A stretch of 64,000 bases of DNA from Lysobacter antibioticus (GCF_000731095.1 NZ_JMTZ01000009.1:79191-143190), one strand, 5' to 3'; counted from the stretch's first letter, positions 27,910-37,864 are shown. Notes: generated from the sequence alone by a model not told the origin. Program-made: numbers and translations.

Positions 27910-30678
27910 CTATACCAGCGTGAGCGGGCAGATCAAGCGCTCGGTCCTGCTATGGACACCTTGCTCCTGCAACGGTACCAACATCGCGCCAGATAGGCCA
28001 ACCATCAAACCCAGGTTCCCGCTGTCATGCCCCCAACCGGCGCGATAGTGATTTTTGTCGGCGACCGGCTCAAGTTGTGGCAAGACGAACCCCAGTTTGT
28101 CCGTGACCTTAGCCAAAGCAAGCCGAACCCCCGCAGTGCCATGGCACAGCGAATCATCCTCTAGCCGCCCAAACCACTCGACGCTGCGCGCGAACGCCGT
28201 GTGCACATGCTCGCGCTGCCAATCCTCTAGGTCGTCCCAAACTTTAGCCCGCGCCAGCAAGAACCCAGCAGCGCCATTGCACCAGCCCAGCGAGTACTGC
28301 GGTTCGTCCATGCGGGTGTCCGGCCATAGGCCGATTTCGGGATTGAACAATCGGTCTTCGCGTCGCAGTGTGCGCAAGGCGAGTTGGTGCATGTTCGCGT
28401 CGCCTAGCGCTCGCGCGAGGTGGACCAGGGCGAAGGCGATGCCGCTGCCGCCGTGGGCGAAGCCGGTGACGCAGCGGTCGACGCCGTGCAGCCACCATTC
28501 TGGGCCGTCGACGGTGTCGCGGGCGGCTTCGGTCAGACGGTCGGCGAGTCGCCGGGCGACGTCGAGCAGGCGTGGGTCTGGGTGCTGGCGATGCAGGGCC
28601 AGGGCCACCAGGGCGATGCCGGCGGCGCCGTCGATGATGTCGTGGCGCGCGGGGTCCCATTGCGGTTCGCGGGCGAGGAAGGTTTCGAGCGCGAGCGATG
28701 CGAGTTCGTGGTCGCCGCGGTCGCCGGCGGCTTCGCTCAGGCTGAGGATCAGTCCTTCCATGCCGGAGTAGGCGCCGCTGCCGAGCATGGGGCTGCGTTC
28801 GACCAGGATGCGGCGGCCGGTGGCGATCAGGCGTTCGGTCAGGGCTAGCTCTTTGGCGTCGGCGCCGTGCGCGCAGCGGCGCGACAGGAACAGCAGCAGG
28901 CCGGCGAGGCCGGTGTAGAGGTCGGGGCCCATCGGCATGATCGCGAACTCGCCGCCGGGCGTGCCGACCGGCGGGCTGTAGGTCCACAGCACGCTGCCGT
29001 CGCCCTCCCCTGGCACCGCACGCTCGGCGAGCAGGGCGGCCACGGCGTCGGCGATGTCGGTCTGTTGCAGGCGGGGGGCGTCTTCGCAACCGAGCGCGGT
29101 GGCGACATAGCTCAGTTGTCGCGCTATCCAGCGTTCGTCGGCGAAACGCGCGAGGCGTTCGCGCACTTGCTCCAGCGCCGAGCGCTCGAAGAAGCCTTCG
29201 ACGTTGCCGCAGGGGCTGAGCAGGTCACGGCTGTCGAGCTGGGCTTCGAAGTACGGAATGTCGAACTGCAGCATCTGTTCGCGTTCACTGGCGTAGAGAT
29301 GGCGCAGGAACGGCTTGCTGGCTTCCTCGCGGCGCAGCTTGAGCAACAAGGCGTCGGTCTTGGCCGGGTCGGCCAGCGCCGGATGGGTGGTCTCGGCCAG
29401 GAACAGGCCGTACAGATAGGTGTGGCGCAGGATCTGGCGCGAACGCAGTGCGGCGTTGTCGCGCAGCAGGGCTTCGATTTCCTCGGCATGTTCGACCATG
29501 GCCGCGGCGGCGCGGCGATAGCCGTCGCTGAAGCCGTCGAAATGCGCGGCGAATGCGGCCGGCTCACCATCCACGCGCGGCACCGGGCTGTCGATCTGGA
29601 TCGCTTCCTGCACCCGCGACAGGCGCATGGTCGCGGTCTTGGCGTCCACCGCGACCTCGCGCGACACCGGCGCGGCGACCTTGTCGCCTTGCGCAGCGCC
29701 GGAGAACACGCCTTCGCGGGTGCGGCGCAATGACACCACGCCGACCGACAGCACCGACTCGCCGAGGCGCCGGTCGAGCTCGCGCTCGGCATCGAGCAGG
29801 GGCACGCCCGACGGTGGCTGCCGGTCGATGCGCGCGGTGTTGGTGAACAAGGCTTCAACGTCGACGAAGAACGGCTGCCCCTGCGCGTCGGTGACGATGT
29901 TCTCGAAGTGAAGGTCCGAGCCGCACAGCGCATGCGCAACCGCGGTGCAGACGCCGAGCGAACGGTAGAAGCGTTCGGCCGCCGCCCTGCCCTGGGCGCC
30001 GCCGCCACGCACGCCGAGTTGCCAGCCGTAATGGCCTCGGTCGATCGAGGCCAACACCGCCATGTCTTCGTCGACCAGGCGCTGCAAGCGTGCGAACAGC
30101 AGGTCCAGGCCTAACCCGCGCGGTTTGTAGTACAGGCCGATGCGCTCGAAGCGATAACGGACCGTGGCACGCGCGCTGCGATGCGGATCGCCCTGGCCGA
30201 ATTCGACCCGCAAGGGCGCGTCGCCGGAGTGCAAGCCGAAGGCCGCCAAGGCGGGAAGATCGTCGGTCAAATGAGCCAGGTGCTCGCCGAAGAAGTCGAT
30301 GAAGCCGGCGCAGAACCACTGCGCACGCTGATACAGAAACCCGTAGCGTTCGCGCAGTTCGCGCGCCGCGTCGCCGCCGGCGATGGCCTGCACGAAGGCG
30401 ACGAACACCGGGTCGCCGACCGCGGTCGGCGCCACCGCTGCGCCGTCGTGCTTCGGCGCGGCCGCGGCGTAGCGGTTGAGTTCGAACACGAACACCTTCT
30501 GGAACATCCAGCAAAGCCGTTGCATCAGATAGTCGCTGGCGCCGTCGGCGATCGGCGTGTGGAACGCCGTCGGCAAACCGCTTGCGGCGACGCAGGCGGC
30601 AACCTCGCCGCGCAAGGCCTCGGCTTCCGCGCGGCAGATCGCGGCGATGTAGTAACGATCGAAATCCAGGCTGCTCAT
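27910..30678 (-). CDS. lanM: Class II lanthipeptide synthetase LanM
   Basis: 922-residue bifunctional enzyme that phosphorylates and dehydrates Ser/Thr of a precursor and then cyclises Cys onto the dehydro residues. The N-terminal DUF4135 dehydratase half carries YYKPRG (183-188), SDLHFEN (254-260) and VDVEALF (272-278), which correspond to the phosphate-handling motifs. The C-terminal LanC-like cyclase (about 600-922) retains zinc ligands Cys800 (WCNG), Cys845 and His846 (CHG). Both halves appear active. It is last in the operon, two bases after the DsbA-like gene. The last roughly 150 codons use a looser codon style than the rest. The last residues after LSGAML are atypically long. Confidence 0.93.
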   Translation of the reverse strand: MSSLDFDRYYIAAICRAEAEALRGEVAACVAASGLPTAFHTPIADGASDYLMQRLCWMFQKVFVFELNRYAAAAPKHDGAAVAPTAVGDPVFVAFVQAIAGGDAARELRERYGFLYQRAQWFCAGFIDFFGEHLAHLTDDLPALAAFGLHSGDAPLRVEFGQGDPHRSARATVRYRFERIGLYYKPRGLGLDLLFARLQRLVDEDMAVLASIDRGHYGWQLGVRGGGAQGRAAAERFYRSLGVCTAVAHALCGSDLHFENIVTDAQGQPFFVDVEALFTNTARIDRQPPSGVPLLDAERELDRRLGESVLSVGVVSLRRTREGVFSGAAQGDKVAAPVSREVAVDAKTATMRLSRVQEAIQIDSPVPRVDGEPAAFAAHFDGFSDGYRRAAAAMVEHAEEIEALLRDNAALRSRQILRHTYLYGLFLAETTHPALADPAKTDALLLKLRREEASKPFLRHLYASEREQMLQFDIPYFEAQLDSRDLLSPCGNVEGFFERSALEQVRERLARFADERWIARQLSYVATALGCEDAPRLQQTDIADAVAALLAERAVPGEGDGSVLWTYSPPVGTPGGEFAIMPMGPDLYTGLAGLLLFLSRRCAHGADAKELALTERLIATGRRILVERSPMLGSGAYSGMEGLILSLSEAAGDRGDHELASLALETFLAREPQWDPARHDIIDGAAGIALVALALHRQHPDPRLLDVARRLADRLTEAARDTVDGPEWWLHGVDRCVTGFAHGGSGIAFALVHLARALGDANMHQLALRTLRREDRLFNPEIGLWPDTRMDEPQYSLGWCNGAAGFLLARAKVWDDLEDWQREHVHTAFARSVEWFGRLEDDSLCHGTAGVRLALAKVTDKLGFVLPQLEPVADKNHYRAGWGHDSGNLGLMVGLSGAMLVPLQEQGVHSRTERLICPLTLV

Positions 30679-30679
30679 G

Positions 30680-31315
30680 TCATCGGGCTTCCGTGGCGGC
30701 GGCGTTCATCGCCGCCTCGTAGTGGGCGAAGGTCCAGGGTTCGCTCAGGGCGACGCGGTCGATGACCACGGTCGGCACCGAGGAAATGCCGTGGACGATG
30801 GCGCGATAGCGTTGCTGCTCGACCCGGCGGGCGATGTCGGGGCGTTGCATGCAGGCGTTGAGTTCGGCGGCTTCGAACCCCGCCGCTGGCGCAAGGCGCT
30901 GAGCCAGTTCCATGCCGACGATGCCGGCGAGGTCTTGTCCGTAGACGCGGTCGTACAAGGCCTGAACATCGCTGCCGGGGCGTTGTTGCAAACAGGTCAC
31001 CGCATGCGCCAGTTCGGTCGAACCTTCACGGATCGGAAACGCCAACACCCGGATCTTGGCGCCGCCGTTGTCGACGAAGCGCGCCATCAGCCGCGGCAGC
31101 ATCTCGGCATGGAAGCGCTTGCACGCCGGGCAGCCGTAATCGGTGACCAGGACGATCTCGTGCGGCGCATCGCCGCGACCGAGCATCGGCAAGTCGTCGA
31201 CCTGCATCCCCTGCAAGGGCTCGGAACGGCCCGCGGCCATCAGCACGAAGCCCAGTGATACCGCGAGCACCGCCACCAGGGCCGATGCCCCTATCCAGAC
31301 CCACGGTCCCTTCAT
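30680..31315 (-). CDS. Membrane-anchored DsbA/DsbG-like thiol-disulfide oxidoreductase
   Basis: 211 residues. An N-terminal TM or signal anchor (about 5-27) places the enzyme in the periplasm. The thioredoxin fold has the redox motif CPAC at Cys62-Cys65 (DYGCPACKRFH) and the cis-proline loop GISSVPTVVI about 120 residues later, with the intervening helical domain of the DsbA clan. CPAC is less usual than CPHC of DsbA and is closer to DsbG/ScsC-type enzymes. It is encoded between the MacB-like permease and lanM, with a GAGGTGA Shine-Dalgarno, so it is part of the lanthipeptide operon. It could form or proofread disulfides in the Cys-rich product or reduce them before cyclisation. Confidence 0.85.
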   Translation of the reverse strand: MKGPWVWIGASALVAVLAVSLGFVLMAAGRSEPLQGMQVDDLPMLGRGDAPHEIVLVTDYGCPACKRFHAEMLPRLMARFVDNGGAKIRVLAFPIREGSTELAHAVTCLQQRPGSDVQALYDRVYGQDLAGIVGMELAQRLAPAAGFEAAELNACMQRPDIARRVEQQRYRAIVHGISSVPTVVIDRVALSEPWTFAHYEAAMNAAATEAR

Positions 31316-31324
31316 GTCTTCACC

Positions 31325-32635
31325 TCAGTGATGATGCAAACCGGCCACGGGGTCCAGGCGCGCCGCGCGCGCCGCCGGCCATACCCCGGTCGACAAACCG
31401 ACCAGCAGCGCGGTGACGACCCCGAACAGACAACCCGACCAGGAAACGGTCGGCTCGCCGAAATAGCTGGAACCGGAGGTGATCGCCAGCGCCGCGGCGG
31501 CGCCCAAGATCACGCCCAGCACGCCGCCGAAGCCGGTCAGGATCACCGCCTCCAACAGGAATTCGAGGAAGACGTTGGCGCGCGAGGCGCCGATGGCGCG
31601 CTTGATCGCGATCTCGCGGCGGCGCGCGTTGACGCCGGACACCATGACGTTGCCGATGCCCAACGCGGCAACCGCGAACACCACCGCCATCAACAGGAAC
31701 AGGCCGGCGCGCACGCTGGCCAGGGTGTCGTCGAGATAGCCGCGCAGGCGTTGCGCGGTAACGACGATGAAGTCGTCCTCGCCGCCGACGACATGGCGCT
31801 GCTTGCGCAACTGCGACGACAAGCGCCGGCCGATGGCCTCGATGTCGTCCGCTTCGGAGAAACCGGCGTGGATCTCCAGATCGCTGAGGCTGCCGTCGGC
31901 GTCCATCGCCCGCACCAGGCCGATCGGCGCGACGACCAATCGCTCGGCATCGAAACCGAGCGCGCTGCCGGCGCCCTTGACCACGCCAACGACACGGCAG
32001 GAGCGTGCGGCTAGGTTGAGGTCGCGGCCGATCACCACAGCGCTGCCGCCCAGTTCTTCGGCGAGGCTGCGCCCGAGCAGGCATTGCCGGCCGCTGCCAC
32101 GCCAGTCCTGCCGCGACGGCCAGGCGCCGGCGATCAGTTCGACCTCGCCGAGCCGGAAGTACTCGACGGTGGTGCCGTAGATCGCCGCGCTGCCCTTGCG
32201 CGCGCCCAGGGCCACCGGGTTGTTGAACGCGCCGTAGCGCAGCAGCGGCGCCACCGGCCGCTGGGCGAAGGCCGTGGCGACCACGCGCAGGTCGCGCTCG
32301 GACAAACGGTTGGCGCGGCCGAGCACCAAGGATTCGTAAGACGGATCGGAGCGCACGATCAGCACCTGCCGCCCCATCGATTCGAACGAACGCACCAGGG
32401 TGCGCGACAGGCCCTCCGACAACGACGCCACCGAGACGATGCCGGCCACGCCCAAGGCCACGCTGAGCATCGCCACCGCAGTGCGCACCGGGAAGCTACG
32501 CAACTGGCGCAAGGCCGCCTGGAAGGCTTCGCTGAGTACGAACCACGCGCCCGGCGCCGCTTCCACGGCCGATGCGGCAGCGCGCTGCGGTGCGCGCACC
32601 GAACTCGTGTCAGCGGGGCGCGTGGTCGCGTTCAT
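31325..32635 (-). CDS. MacB-like ABC transporter permease (second)
   Basis: 436-residue FtsX/MacB-type permease: one TM helix near the N-terminus after a roughly 50-residue cytosolic leader, a large MacB periplasmic core domain (about 80-290), then three C-terminal TM helices. The segment NARRREIAIKRAIGASRANV is the cytoplasmic coupling motif of this family. It is unusual in ending with PVAGLHHH. It overlaps the preceding permease by ATGA, so the two probably form a heterodimer. Together with the adaptor and ATPase it most likely exports peptide or provides self-protection; transport of another substrate cannot be excluded. Confidence 0.88.
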   Translation of the reverse strand: MNATTRPADTSSVRAPQRAAASAVEAAPGAWFVLSEAFQAALRQLRSFPVRTAVAMLSVALGVAGIVSVASLSEGLSRTLVRSFESMGRQVLIVRSDPSYESLVLGRANRLSERDLRVVATAFAQRPVAPLLRYGAFNNPVALGARKGSAAIYGTTVEYFRLGEVELIAGAWPSRQDWRGSGRQCLLGRSLAEELGGSAVVIGRDLNLAARSCRVVGVVKGAGSALGFDAERLVVAPIGLVRAMDADGSLSDLEIHAGFSEADDIEAIGRRLSSQLRKQRHVVGGEDDFIVVTAQRLRGYLDDTLASVRAGLFLLMAVVFAVAALGIGNVMVSGVNARRREIAIKRAIGASRANVFLEFLLEAVILTGFGGVLGVILGAAAALAITSGSSYFGEPTVSWSGCLFGVVTALLVGLSTGVWPAARAARLDPVAGLHHH

Positions 32636-33834
32636 TCGGCGCGCAACACCCGCTTCGGGTCTTTGCGCGCGGCCTGCCACGCCGGCGCCAGCGAAAACAC
32701 CAGCACCAGCGCGGTGGTCGCCAGCGCGACCAGCGCGCAGGCCTGCCCGCTCAACACCGGCGCGGAGTCCAAGCGCAACACGCCCTGGAGCAAACCGGCG
32801 GCCATGCGGCCCAGCACCAGTCCCAACGGAATCGACGCCAGGCACAGCAGCAAGGCCTCGCATAGGAACAACGCCGCGATGTCGGCGCGGGTCGCGCCGA
32901 TCGCGCGGCGCAGGCCGATCTCGCCGGAACGCTCGTCGGCGCTGAGGAACATCATGTTCATCACGCCCAGGGCCGCGACCAGCGAGGCCAGCAGCGAGAT
33001 CCACGCCACCGTGCGGCCTTGGCTCTCGGTCGCCGCGCGCGCACTCTGCAACAACGCCTGCTTGGCTTCGATGCGGAAGTCGTCGGCGTCGTAGCGACCG
33101 CCGTACTTGCGCAGCAGCAGCGCCTGCAGCTTCGTTCGCAATGCCTCCATGTCGACGCCCGGCGCGGCCTTGACCACCAGGCGGCCGCCGTCGTCGCCGG
33201 GCCGGACCAGGCCGCTGGCGCCGGCCAGGGGCAGGAACACCGCATCGTCGTTGGAGACGAACTTGCCCGGCTCGTCGGTCGCCGCGAGCACGCCGCCGAC
33301 CGCATACCACTGCCCGCCGATGCGCAGGAACTTGCCCAACGGCGCTTGCCCGGGAAACAAACGGCCGGCGATGCGCGCGCCGAGCACGCACCGCTTGACC
33401 GAGGCTCCGCGCCCGCTCAACGCCTGGCCCTGCCCGATCGCGACCCGGTCGATGGCGAAGTAGTCCTCGCTCACCGCCAACACCTGCGCGACCTGGCGCG
33501 TGCCCGCGCCTTCCAACAAGGTGGCCGCGCCCGACAACTCCTGCACCAGCGCCGCGCGCGCGATCCACTGCGGCATCCGCTGCATATCGTCGAGATCGCC
33601 GCGGCCGGGCACGAAGCCGCCGCTGGCGGTGGACTGGCCGCGGATCACCAGGGTGTCGTCGCCCAGGCTCTCGAAGCGGCGGCCGAGCACCTGCACCATG
33701 CCGTCGGCGATGCTGACCACGGTCGAATACGCCATCACCGCCAACACGATGGCGCTCGCGCACAGCAGGGTCTGGCGCGGACTGCGCGCCAGCGAGCGTG
33801 CGGCGTCCCACAGGTTGGCCAGCCAGCGGCGCAT
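32632..33834 (-). CDS. MacB-like ABC transporter permease (first)
   Basis: 400-residue FtsX/MacB permease with the same plan as its neighbour: N-terminal TM (about 22-45), MacB periplasmic core domain, three C-terminal TM helices, and coupling segment DERSGEIGLRRAIGATRADI. It begins 11 bases after the ATPase stop and overlaps the second permease by ATGA. Two non-identical permease genes in tandem imply a heteromeric channel, seen in some bacteriocin immunity and export systems (for example BceAB- or LptFG-like logic, here with an adaptor). Confidence 0.88.
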   Translation of the reverse strand: MRRWLANLWDAARSLARSPRQTLLCASAIVLAVMAYSTVVSIADGMVQVLGRRFESLGDDTLVIRGQSTASGGFVPGRGDLDDMQRMPQWIARAALVQELSGAATLLEGAGTRQVAQVLAVSEDYFAIDRVAIGQGQALSGRGASVKRCVLGARIAGRLFPGQAPLGKFLRIGGQWYAVGGVLAATDEPGKFVSNDDAVFLPLAGASGLVRPGDDGGRLVVKAAPGVDMEALRTKLQALLLRKYGGRYDADDFRIEAKQALLQSARAATESQGRTVAWISLLASLVAALGVMNMMFLSADERSGEIGLRRAIGATRADIAALFLCEALLLCLASIPLGLVLGRMAAGLLQGVLRLDSAPVLSGQACALVALATTALVLVFSLAPAWQAARKDPKRVLRAE

Positions 33835-33845
33835 GCCGGTCGTGC

Positions 33846-34535
33846 TCAGGCGGCCGCGGACGCGGCGGCGTCGATCACCTGGCCGTCGCAGACCCGGATC
33901 GTGCGTTGGCAGCGTTCGGCGACTTGCGGCGCATGGGTCACCACGATCAGGGTTCGGCCCTTGGCATGGATGCGCGCGAATACGTCCAGCACCTCGTCGG
34001 AGGTCTTCGAGTCCAGGTTCCCGGTCGGCTCGTCGGCCAGGATGATCTCGGGCTCGCCGACGATGGCGCGGGCGATCGCCACGCGCTGGCGTTCGCCGCC
34101 GGACAATTCGTCGGGGCGGTGCGCGCCGCGATGGGCCATGCCGACTTCTTCCAGCGCAGCCAGGGCGCGGCGCCCGGCGGCGGCACGCGCTTCGCCGCGA
34201 TAACGCAGCGGCAGCATCACGTTCTCAAGCGCCGAGCAATTGCCGAGCAGATGAAAACTCTGGAACACGAAGCCGATGGTGCGGTTGCGGAAACCCGACA
34301 GGGCCGCGTCGTCCTGGCGCTGCACCGGCGCGCCGTGGATGCGGATCTCGCCGGCGTCGGGGGTATCGAGAAAGCCGATGATGTTCAACAAAGTCGACTT
34401 GCCCGAACCCGAGGCGCCCATCACCGCGACGTACTCGTGTTGGGCCACGTGCAGGTCGACCCCGCGCAGCACCGGCACTTCGGTCGCACCGAGGCGATAA
34501 CTCTTGCGGATGCCGCTGAGCTCAACCGCGTTCAT
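33846..34535 (-). CDS. MacB/LolD-type ABC transporter ATPase
   Basis: 229-residue nucleotide-binding protein. Walker A GASGSGKST, Q-loop VFQSFHLLG, signature LSGGERQRVAIARA, Walker B IILADEPTGNLD and switch His in VVTHAP are all intact, and the sequence pattern is that of the MacB/LolD/FtsE group. It overlaps the end of the adaptor by 14 bases and is followed by the two permeases, completing an adaptor-ATPase-permease-permease unit within the lanthipeptide operon. Confidence 0.93.
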   Translation of the reverse strand: MNAVELSGIRKSYRLGATEVPVLRGVDLHVAQHEYVAVMGASGSGKSTLLNIIGFLDTPDAGEIRIHGAPVQRQDDAALSGFRNRTIGFVFQSFHLLGNCSALENVMLPLRYRGEARAAAGRRALAALEEVGMAHRGAHRPDELSGGERQRVAIARAIVGEPEIILADEPTGNLDSKTSDEVLDVFARIHAKGRTLIVVTHAPQVAERCQRTIRVCDGQVIDAAASAAA

Positions 34536-35757
34536 ACGAGATCACCCGCACCCGGGTGCCCGGTTTCAAGGACGGTTGGCCGCTCGCCGGCACCACGACC
34601 AGGTCGTCGGCATCGAGCCCGCCACGGATTTCCTGATGGGTCTCGTTGACGTCGCCCAGGCGCACGCGGCGCAGGCTGGCGACGCCGTCGCGCACCACCA
34701 ACACCGCGCCGCTGGCGCCCTGCCCGGCTTCGGCACCCAGTTCGGCCGGGTCGTCGCGCAGCGCGGCGATGGGCACGGTCAACACCGGCGCGGCCTTGCG
34801 GCTGGGAAACTCGACCCGGCAGGTCATACCGGTACGCAGGCTCGCGCGGCGGGTGTTGCGGATCTCGATCAGCACCTCATAGCTCGCCGCACCGGCTGCC
34901 GGCGCACCGGTGCCGGTGGTCGAACGCGCCGGCGCCATCGACACCGAGCGCACCGTGCCCGGCAAGGGCGTCTCGTCGAAAGCCGGCACCACCACGTTGG
35001 CGACGGCGCCGGGGCGGATCTTCCAGACGTCGTACTCGCCGAGCTTGGCGGTGGCGACCAGCACGCTGGTGTCGGCGATACGCGCGACGGTCGAGCCGCT
35101 GAAGCTCAAGGCGCTCGGCACCGCGGTTTCGCCGGCGGATACGTCGATCGACAACACCGTGCCGTCGATCGGCGAACGCAGGATGGATTTGTGCAGGCTG
35201 TCCTGCACCTCGTCGACCAAGGCGCGCTGGTTCTGGATGCGCGCATGGCCTTCGCGATAAGCCGCATCGGCCTGGCGGTACGCCGCCTCGGCCTCGTCCA
35301 GGCCTTCCTCGCTGACCAATTGCTGCTTGCGCAACGCGGTGAACCTGCGCAGCTTGGCCGCGGCCAGTTCGCGGCTGGCGCGCTTGACTTCGAGCGAAGC
35401 CATCTCGCCGTCGCGCCCGGCCTCGCGCTGGGCCAACTGCGCCTGGTACTGCTGCGAACGCAGCTTCATCAACGGCTGCCCGCGCTTGACCTCGTCGCCC
35501 TGGCGCACGTAGATCTCCTCGACCGCGCCGAGCACTTCCGAGGTCATCGCCAGCTCGTTGCGATACGACAAGGTGCCGTCGGCGAAGATCGTGGTCGGCA
35601 AGGCGTCCAACGCCGGCTTCACGACCGCCACCGGCGCCACCGAGGCGACCGTGTTGCGCACCATCAACAAGCCGACCGCCAGCACCCCCACCGACACCGC
35701 GCCGACAGCAAATGCGAGGCGTCGCGGGCGCCGCTCACGCATAGACGGGACGTTCAT
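34522..35757 (-). CDS. HlyD/MacA-family periplasmic adaptor
   Basis: 411-residue membrane fusion protein. An N-terminal signal anchor (about 13-34) is followed by the half-lipoyl motif EIYVRQGDEVKRGQPL, a long alpha-helical coiled-coil hairpin (about 95-185), the second lipoyl half ILRSPIDGTVLSI, and beta-barrel and membrane-proximal domains. It links the ATPase/permease pair to an outer-membrane channel; no TolC-like gene is in the window. The ATG has an excellent AAGGAGG Shine-Dalgarno and overlaps lanT by 23 bases. Confidence 0.9.
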   Translation of the reverse strand: MNVPSMRERRPRRLAFAVGAVSVGVLAVGLLMVRNTVASVAPVAVVKPALDALPTTIFADGTLSYRNELAMTSEVLGAVEEIYVRQGDEVKRGQPLMKLRSQQYQAQLAQREAGRDGEMASLEVKRASRELAAAKLRRFTALRKQQLVSEEGLDEAEAAYRQADAAYREGHARIQNQRALVDEVQDSLHKSILRSPIDGTVLSIDVSAGETAVPSALSFSGSTVARIADTSVLVATAKLGEYDVWKIRPGAVANVVVPAFDETPLPGTVRSVSMAPARSTTGTGAPAAGAASYEVLIEIRNTRRASLRTGMTCRVEFPSRKAAPVLTVPIAALRDDPAELGAEAGQGASGAVLVVRDGVASLRRVRLGDVNETHQEIRGGLDADDLVVVPASGQPSLKPGTRVRVISYERG

Positions 35758-37864
35758 GACGTTGTCCTCCTTGCGCGATTTGGCCCAGGTCGTGGACGCG
35801 ATCGCCCGGCTGGATCCATTGGGTACGGTGGGTGACGATGATCTTCATGCCCGGCCAGAGCCGCAGATGGCGCAGGATCGCGCCTTCGGTGGCGGCGTCG
35901 ATATCGCTGGTGAATTCGTCCAGCAGCATGATCGGTGCGTGGCTGTACAGCAGGCGCGCCAGGGCGATGCGCTGGCACTGCCCCGACGACAGGCTCTGCC
36001 CGACCGCGACCACCGGCGTGCGATAAGCCAGCGGCCAGGCGACGATCTCGTCGTGGATACAGGCCGCCCGCGCGCAGCGTTCGATGCGCTCGATATCGGC
36101 CTGCGGGTCGAACATCGCGATGTTCTCGGCAACGGTGCCGGCGAACAAGGCCGGATGCTGGTTGAGATAGGCCACCGAGGCCGCGGCGGCCCCGGTTCCG
36201 CCGCCGCGCTCGCCGTGCACGCGCACCTGGATGCTGCCGGCATCGGGCAAAAGCAAACCGCCGATCAACTTGAGCAAGGTGCTCTTGCCGCAGCCCGAAG
36301 GCCCGACGATGACGTTGAGGCCGCGGTCGTCGAAGTTCGCCGACACATCCTCCAGCACCGGCGTGCCGGTGCCGAGATAGGAAAAGCCGACGCCGCTGAC
36401 CGCGACCTGGCTCGGCCCGGCCCACGGCGGCGCCTGCGCATCGGCGGCGGGCGTGGCATCGTCGAGGCTCATCAGGCCCTGGATCGACTCGATACGGTCG
36501 GCATTGATCCGCACCACCACCAGTTGCATGAAGAACATCTGGATCGCACGTACCGACGGTCCGGTCCAACCGAGCAGGAAGTAGCAATAGAACGCGGCCT
36601 GGTCGGACAGGTCGATGCTCGGGAAGGCTACGAACAACAGCAACAAGGCCGCGATCGGCACGACCTTGTCCTGATAGGCGTACAAGGCCTCGAACACGGC
36701 GTTGAGTTTGCCGCGCGCCTCCAACCACTTCTGGTGCTCGCCGAAGCGGTCCATCAGCCGGTCGGCGAATACCTGCTCCTTGCGGTTGACCTTGACGTCG
36801 ACCGCCATGGTCAGGGTTTCGGCCAGGGTGCTGTAATAGCCGGAATACGCCAGCACCTCGCCGCCGGTGAGGCGCAGCAGGCGCTTCCAGCACAGGATCA
36901 ACACCACCGTCGACAGCAGGGTCAGGGCAAGGAACAGCAAAGCCACCGGCGCGCTCTGGAAGGCCAGCACGGCCAGGGTCGCCATCAGCACACCGGAGTC
37001 GAGAATCAGGCCGGTAATGCGCGCCGACAGGAAATCGCGCACGCCCGATACCGAGTTGACGCGCGCGATCAGGTCGCCAGCCGGCAACAGCGAGAAGATC
37101 CGCAGCGGCAGCTTCAACAGGCGGTCGACGAACCGGGTGATCAGCGATCTGTCCAAACGCAACTGGATCAACAACGACACTCGCGCGCGCATCCAGTGCG
37201 CGACCACGAAGGCGAGCGACAACACCAGCAAGCCCATGCCGAGGCCGGTCGCGCTGCCGCTGCCGCCGTAGGCCAGGAAGGTCACCGCCCGGCTCAGCAA
37301 CCAGGGGAAAGAAATGGTCGTGGCCACGGTCAGCGCGATCACGCTAAGCAGGAACAGCCACAGCGACCAGTTCTCGCCCAGGAATTCCTTGAACAGCTGC
37401 CCCAGCGGCGATATCGAGACCTGCGAGCGCGCGGTTTCGTCGCGTTCGGCGCAGATGAATACGCCGCTCCACATCGCCTCGAATTCGGCGTGGGCCATGC
37501 GGCTCTCGCCGGTGGCCGGGTCCAGCACCGCCACGGTCTTGTCGTCGACCGCGCCGACCACGACGAAATGCTCGTGGCGCAGATGCACGATGGCCGGCAA
37601 GGCGGCGTGCCGCAGCGCCTGCACGGTGCCGTCTGTGGCCCGCAGCGCCTTGGGTTTGACCCCGCACATGCGCAACACGTCGAGCATTTCCTTGGCCGAC
37701 ATGCCGCGCTGGCTGACCGGATAACGCGCCGCCAGCGCCAGCATCGGCATGCGCAAGCCCAGGCCCGACAGCAGCATCGAGATGCAGGCGTGGCCGCAAT
37801 CGGCGGCCGAGGTCTGGCTGACGAACTTGGTTTTCGTGGTACCGCGCCGCGATGGCTTGTTCAC
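35735..37864 (-). CDS. lanT: Peptidase C39-containing ABC exporter (leader-cleaving LanT)
   Basis: 709-residue bacteriocin-processing exporter. The N-terminal C39 papain-like domain has catalytic Cys23 (SAADCGHAC), His99 (RHEHF) and Asp115 (LDPATG). An ABC membrane domain of about six helices follows, then an ABC ATPase with Walker A GPSGCGKST and signature LSSGQCQRIALARL. C39 domains cut after double-Gly leaders and the precursor upstream has exactly that, so function is secure. The GTG start at 37864 is chosen because it places the family N-terminus (MNKPSRRGTT); an ATG much further upstream gives an atypical Arg/Cys-rich extension. The signature motif deviates from LSGGQ by Ser for Gly. 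Confidence 0.93.
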   Translation of the reverse strand: MNKPSRRGTTKTKFVSQTSAADCGHACISMLLSGLGLRMPMLALAARYPVSQRGMSAKEMLDVLRMCGVKPKALRATDGTVQALRHAALPAIVHLRHEHFVVVGAVDDKTVAVLDPATGESRMAHAEFEAMWSGVFICAERDETARSQVSISPLGQLFKEFLGENWSLWLFLLSVIALTVATTISFPWLLSRAVTFLAYGGSGSATGLGMGLLVLSLAFVVAHWMRARVSLLIQLRLDRSLITRFVDRLLKLPLRIFSLLPAGDLIARVNSVSGVRDFLSARITGLILDSGVLMATLAVLAFQSAPVALLFLALTLLSTVVLILCWKRLLRLTGGEVLAYSGYYSTLAETLTMAVDVKVNRKEQVFADRLMDRFGEHQKWLEARGKLNAVFEALYAYQDKVVPIAALLLLFVAFPSIDLSDQAAFYCYFLLGWTGPSVRAIQMFFMQLVVVRINADRIESIQGLMSLDDATPAADAQAPPWAGPSQVAVSGVGFSYLGTGTPVLEDVSANFDDRGLNVIVGPSGCGKSTLLKLIGGLLLPDAGSIQVRVHGERGGGTGAAAASVAYLNQHPALFAGTVAENIAMFDPQADIERIERCARAACIHDEIVAWPLAYRTPVVAVGQSLSSGQCQRIALARLLYSHAPIMLLDEFTSDIDAATEGAILRHLRLWPGMKIIVTHRTQWIQPGDRVHDLGQIAQGGQRHERPVYA

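Noticed and set aside
27631..27923. Possible second precursor peptide downstream of lanM
   Set aside because: ORFs of 62-75 residues have no double-Gly leader or Cys-rich core and no ribosome-binding site.
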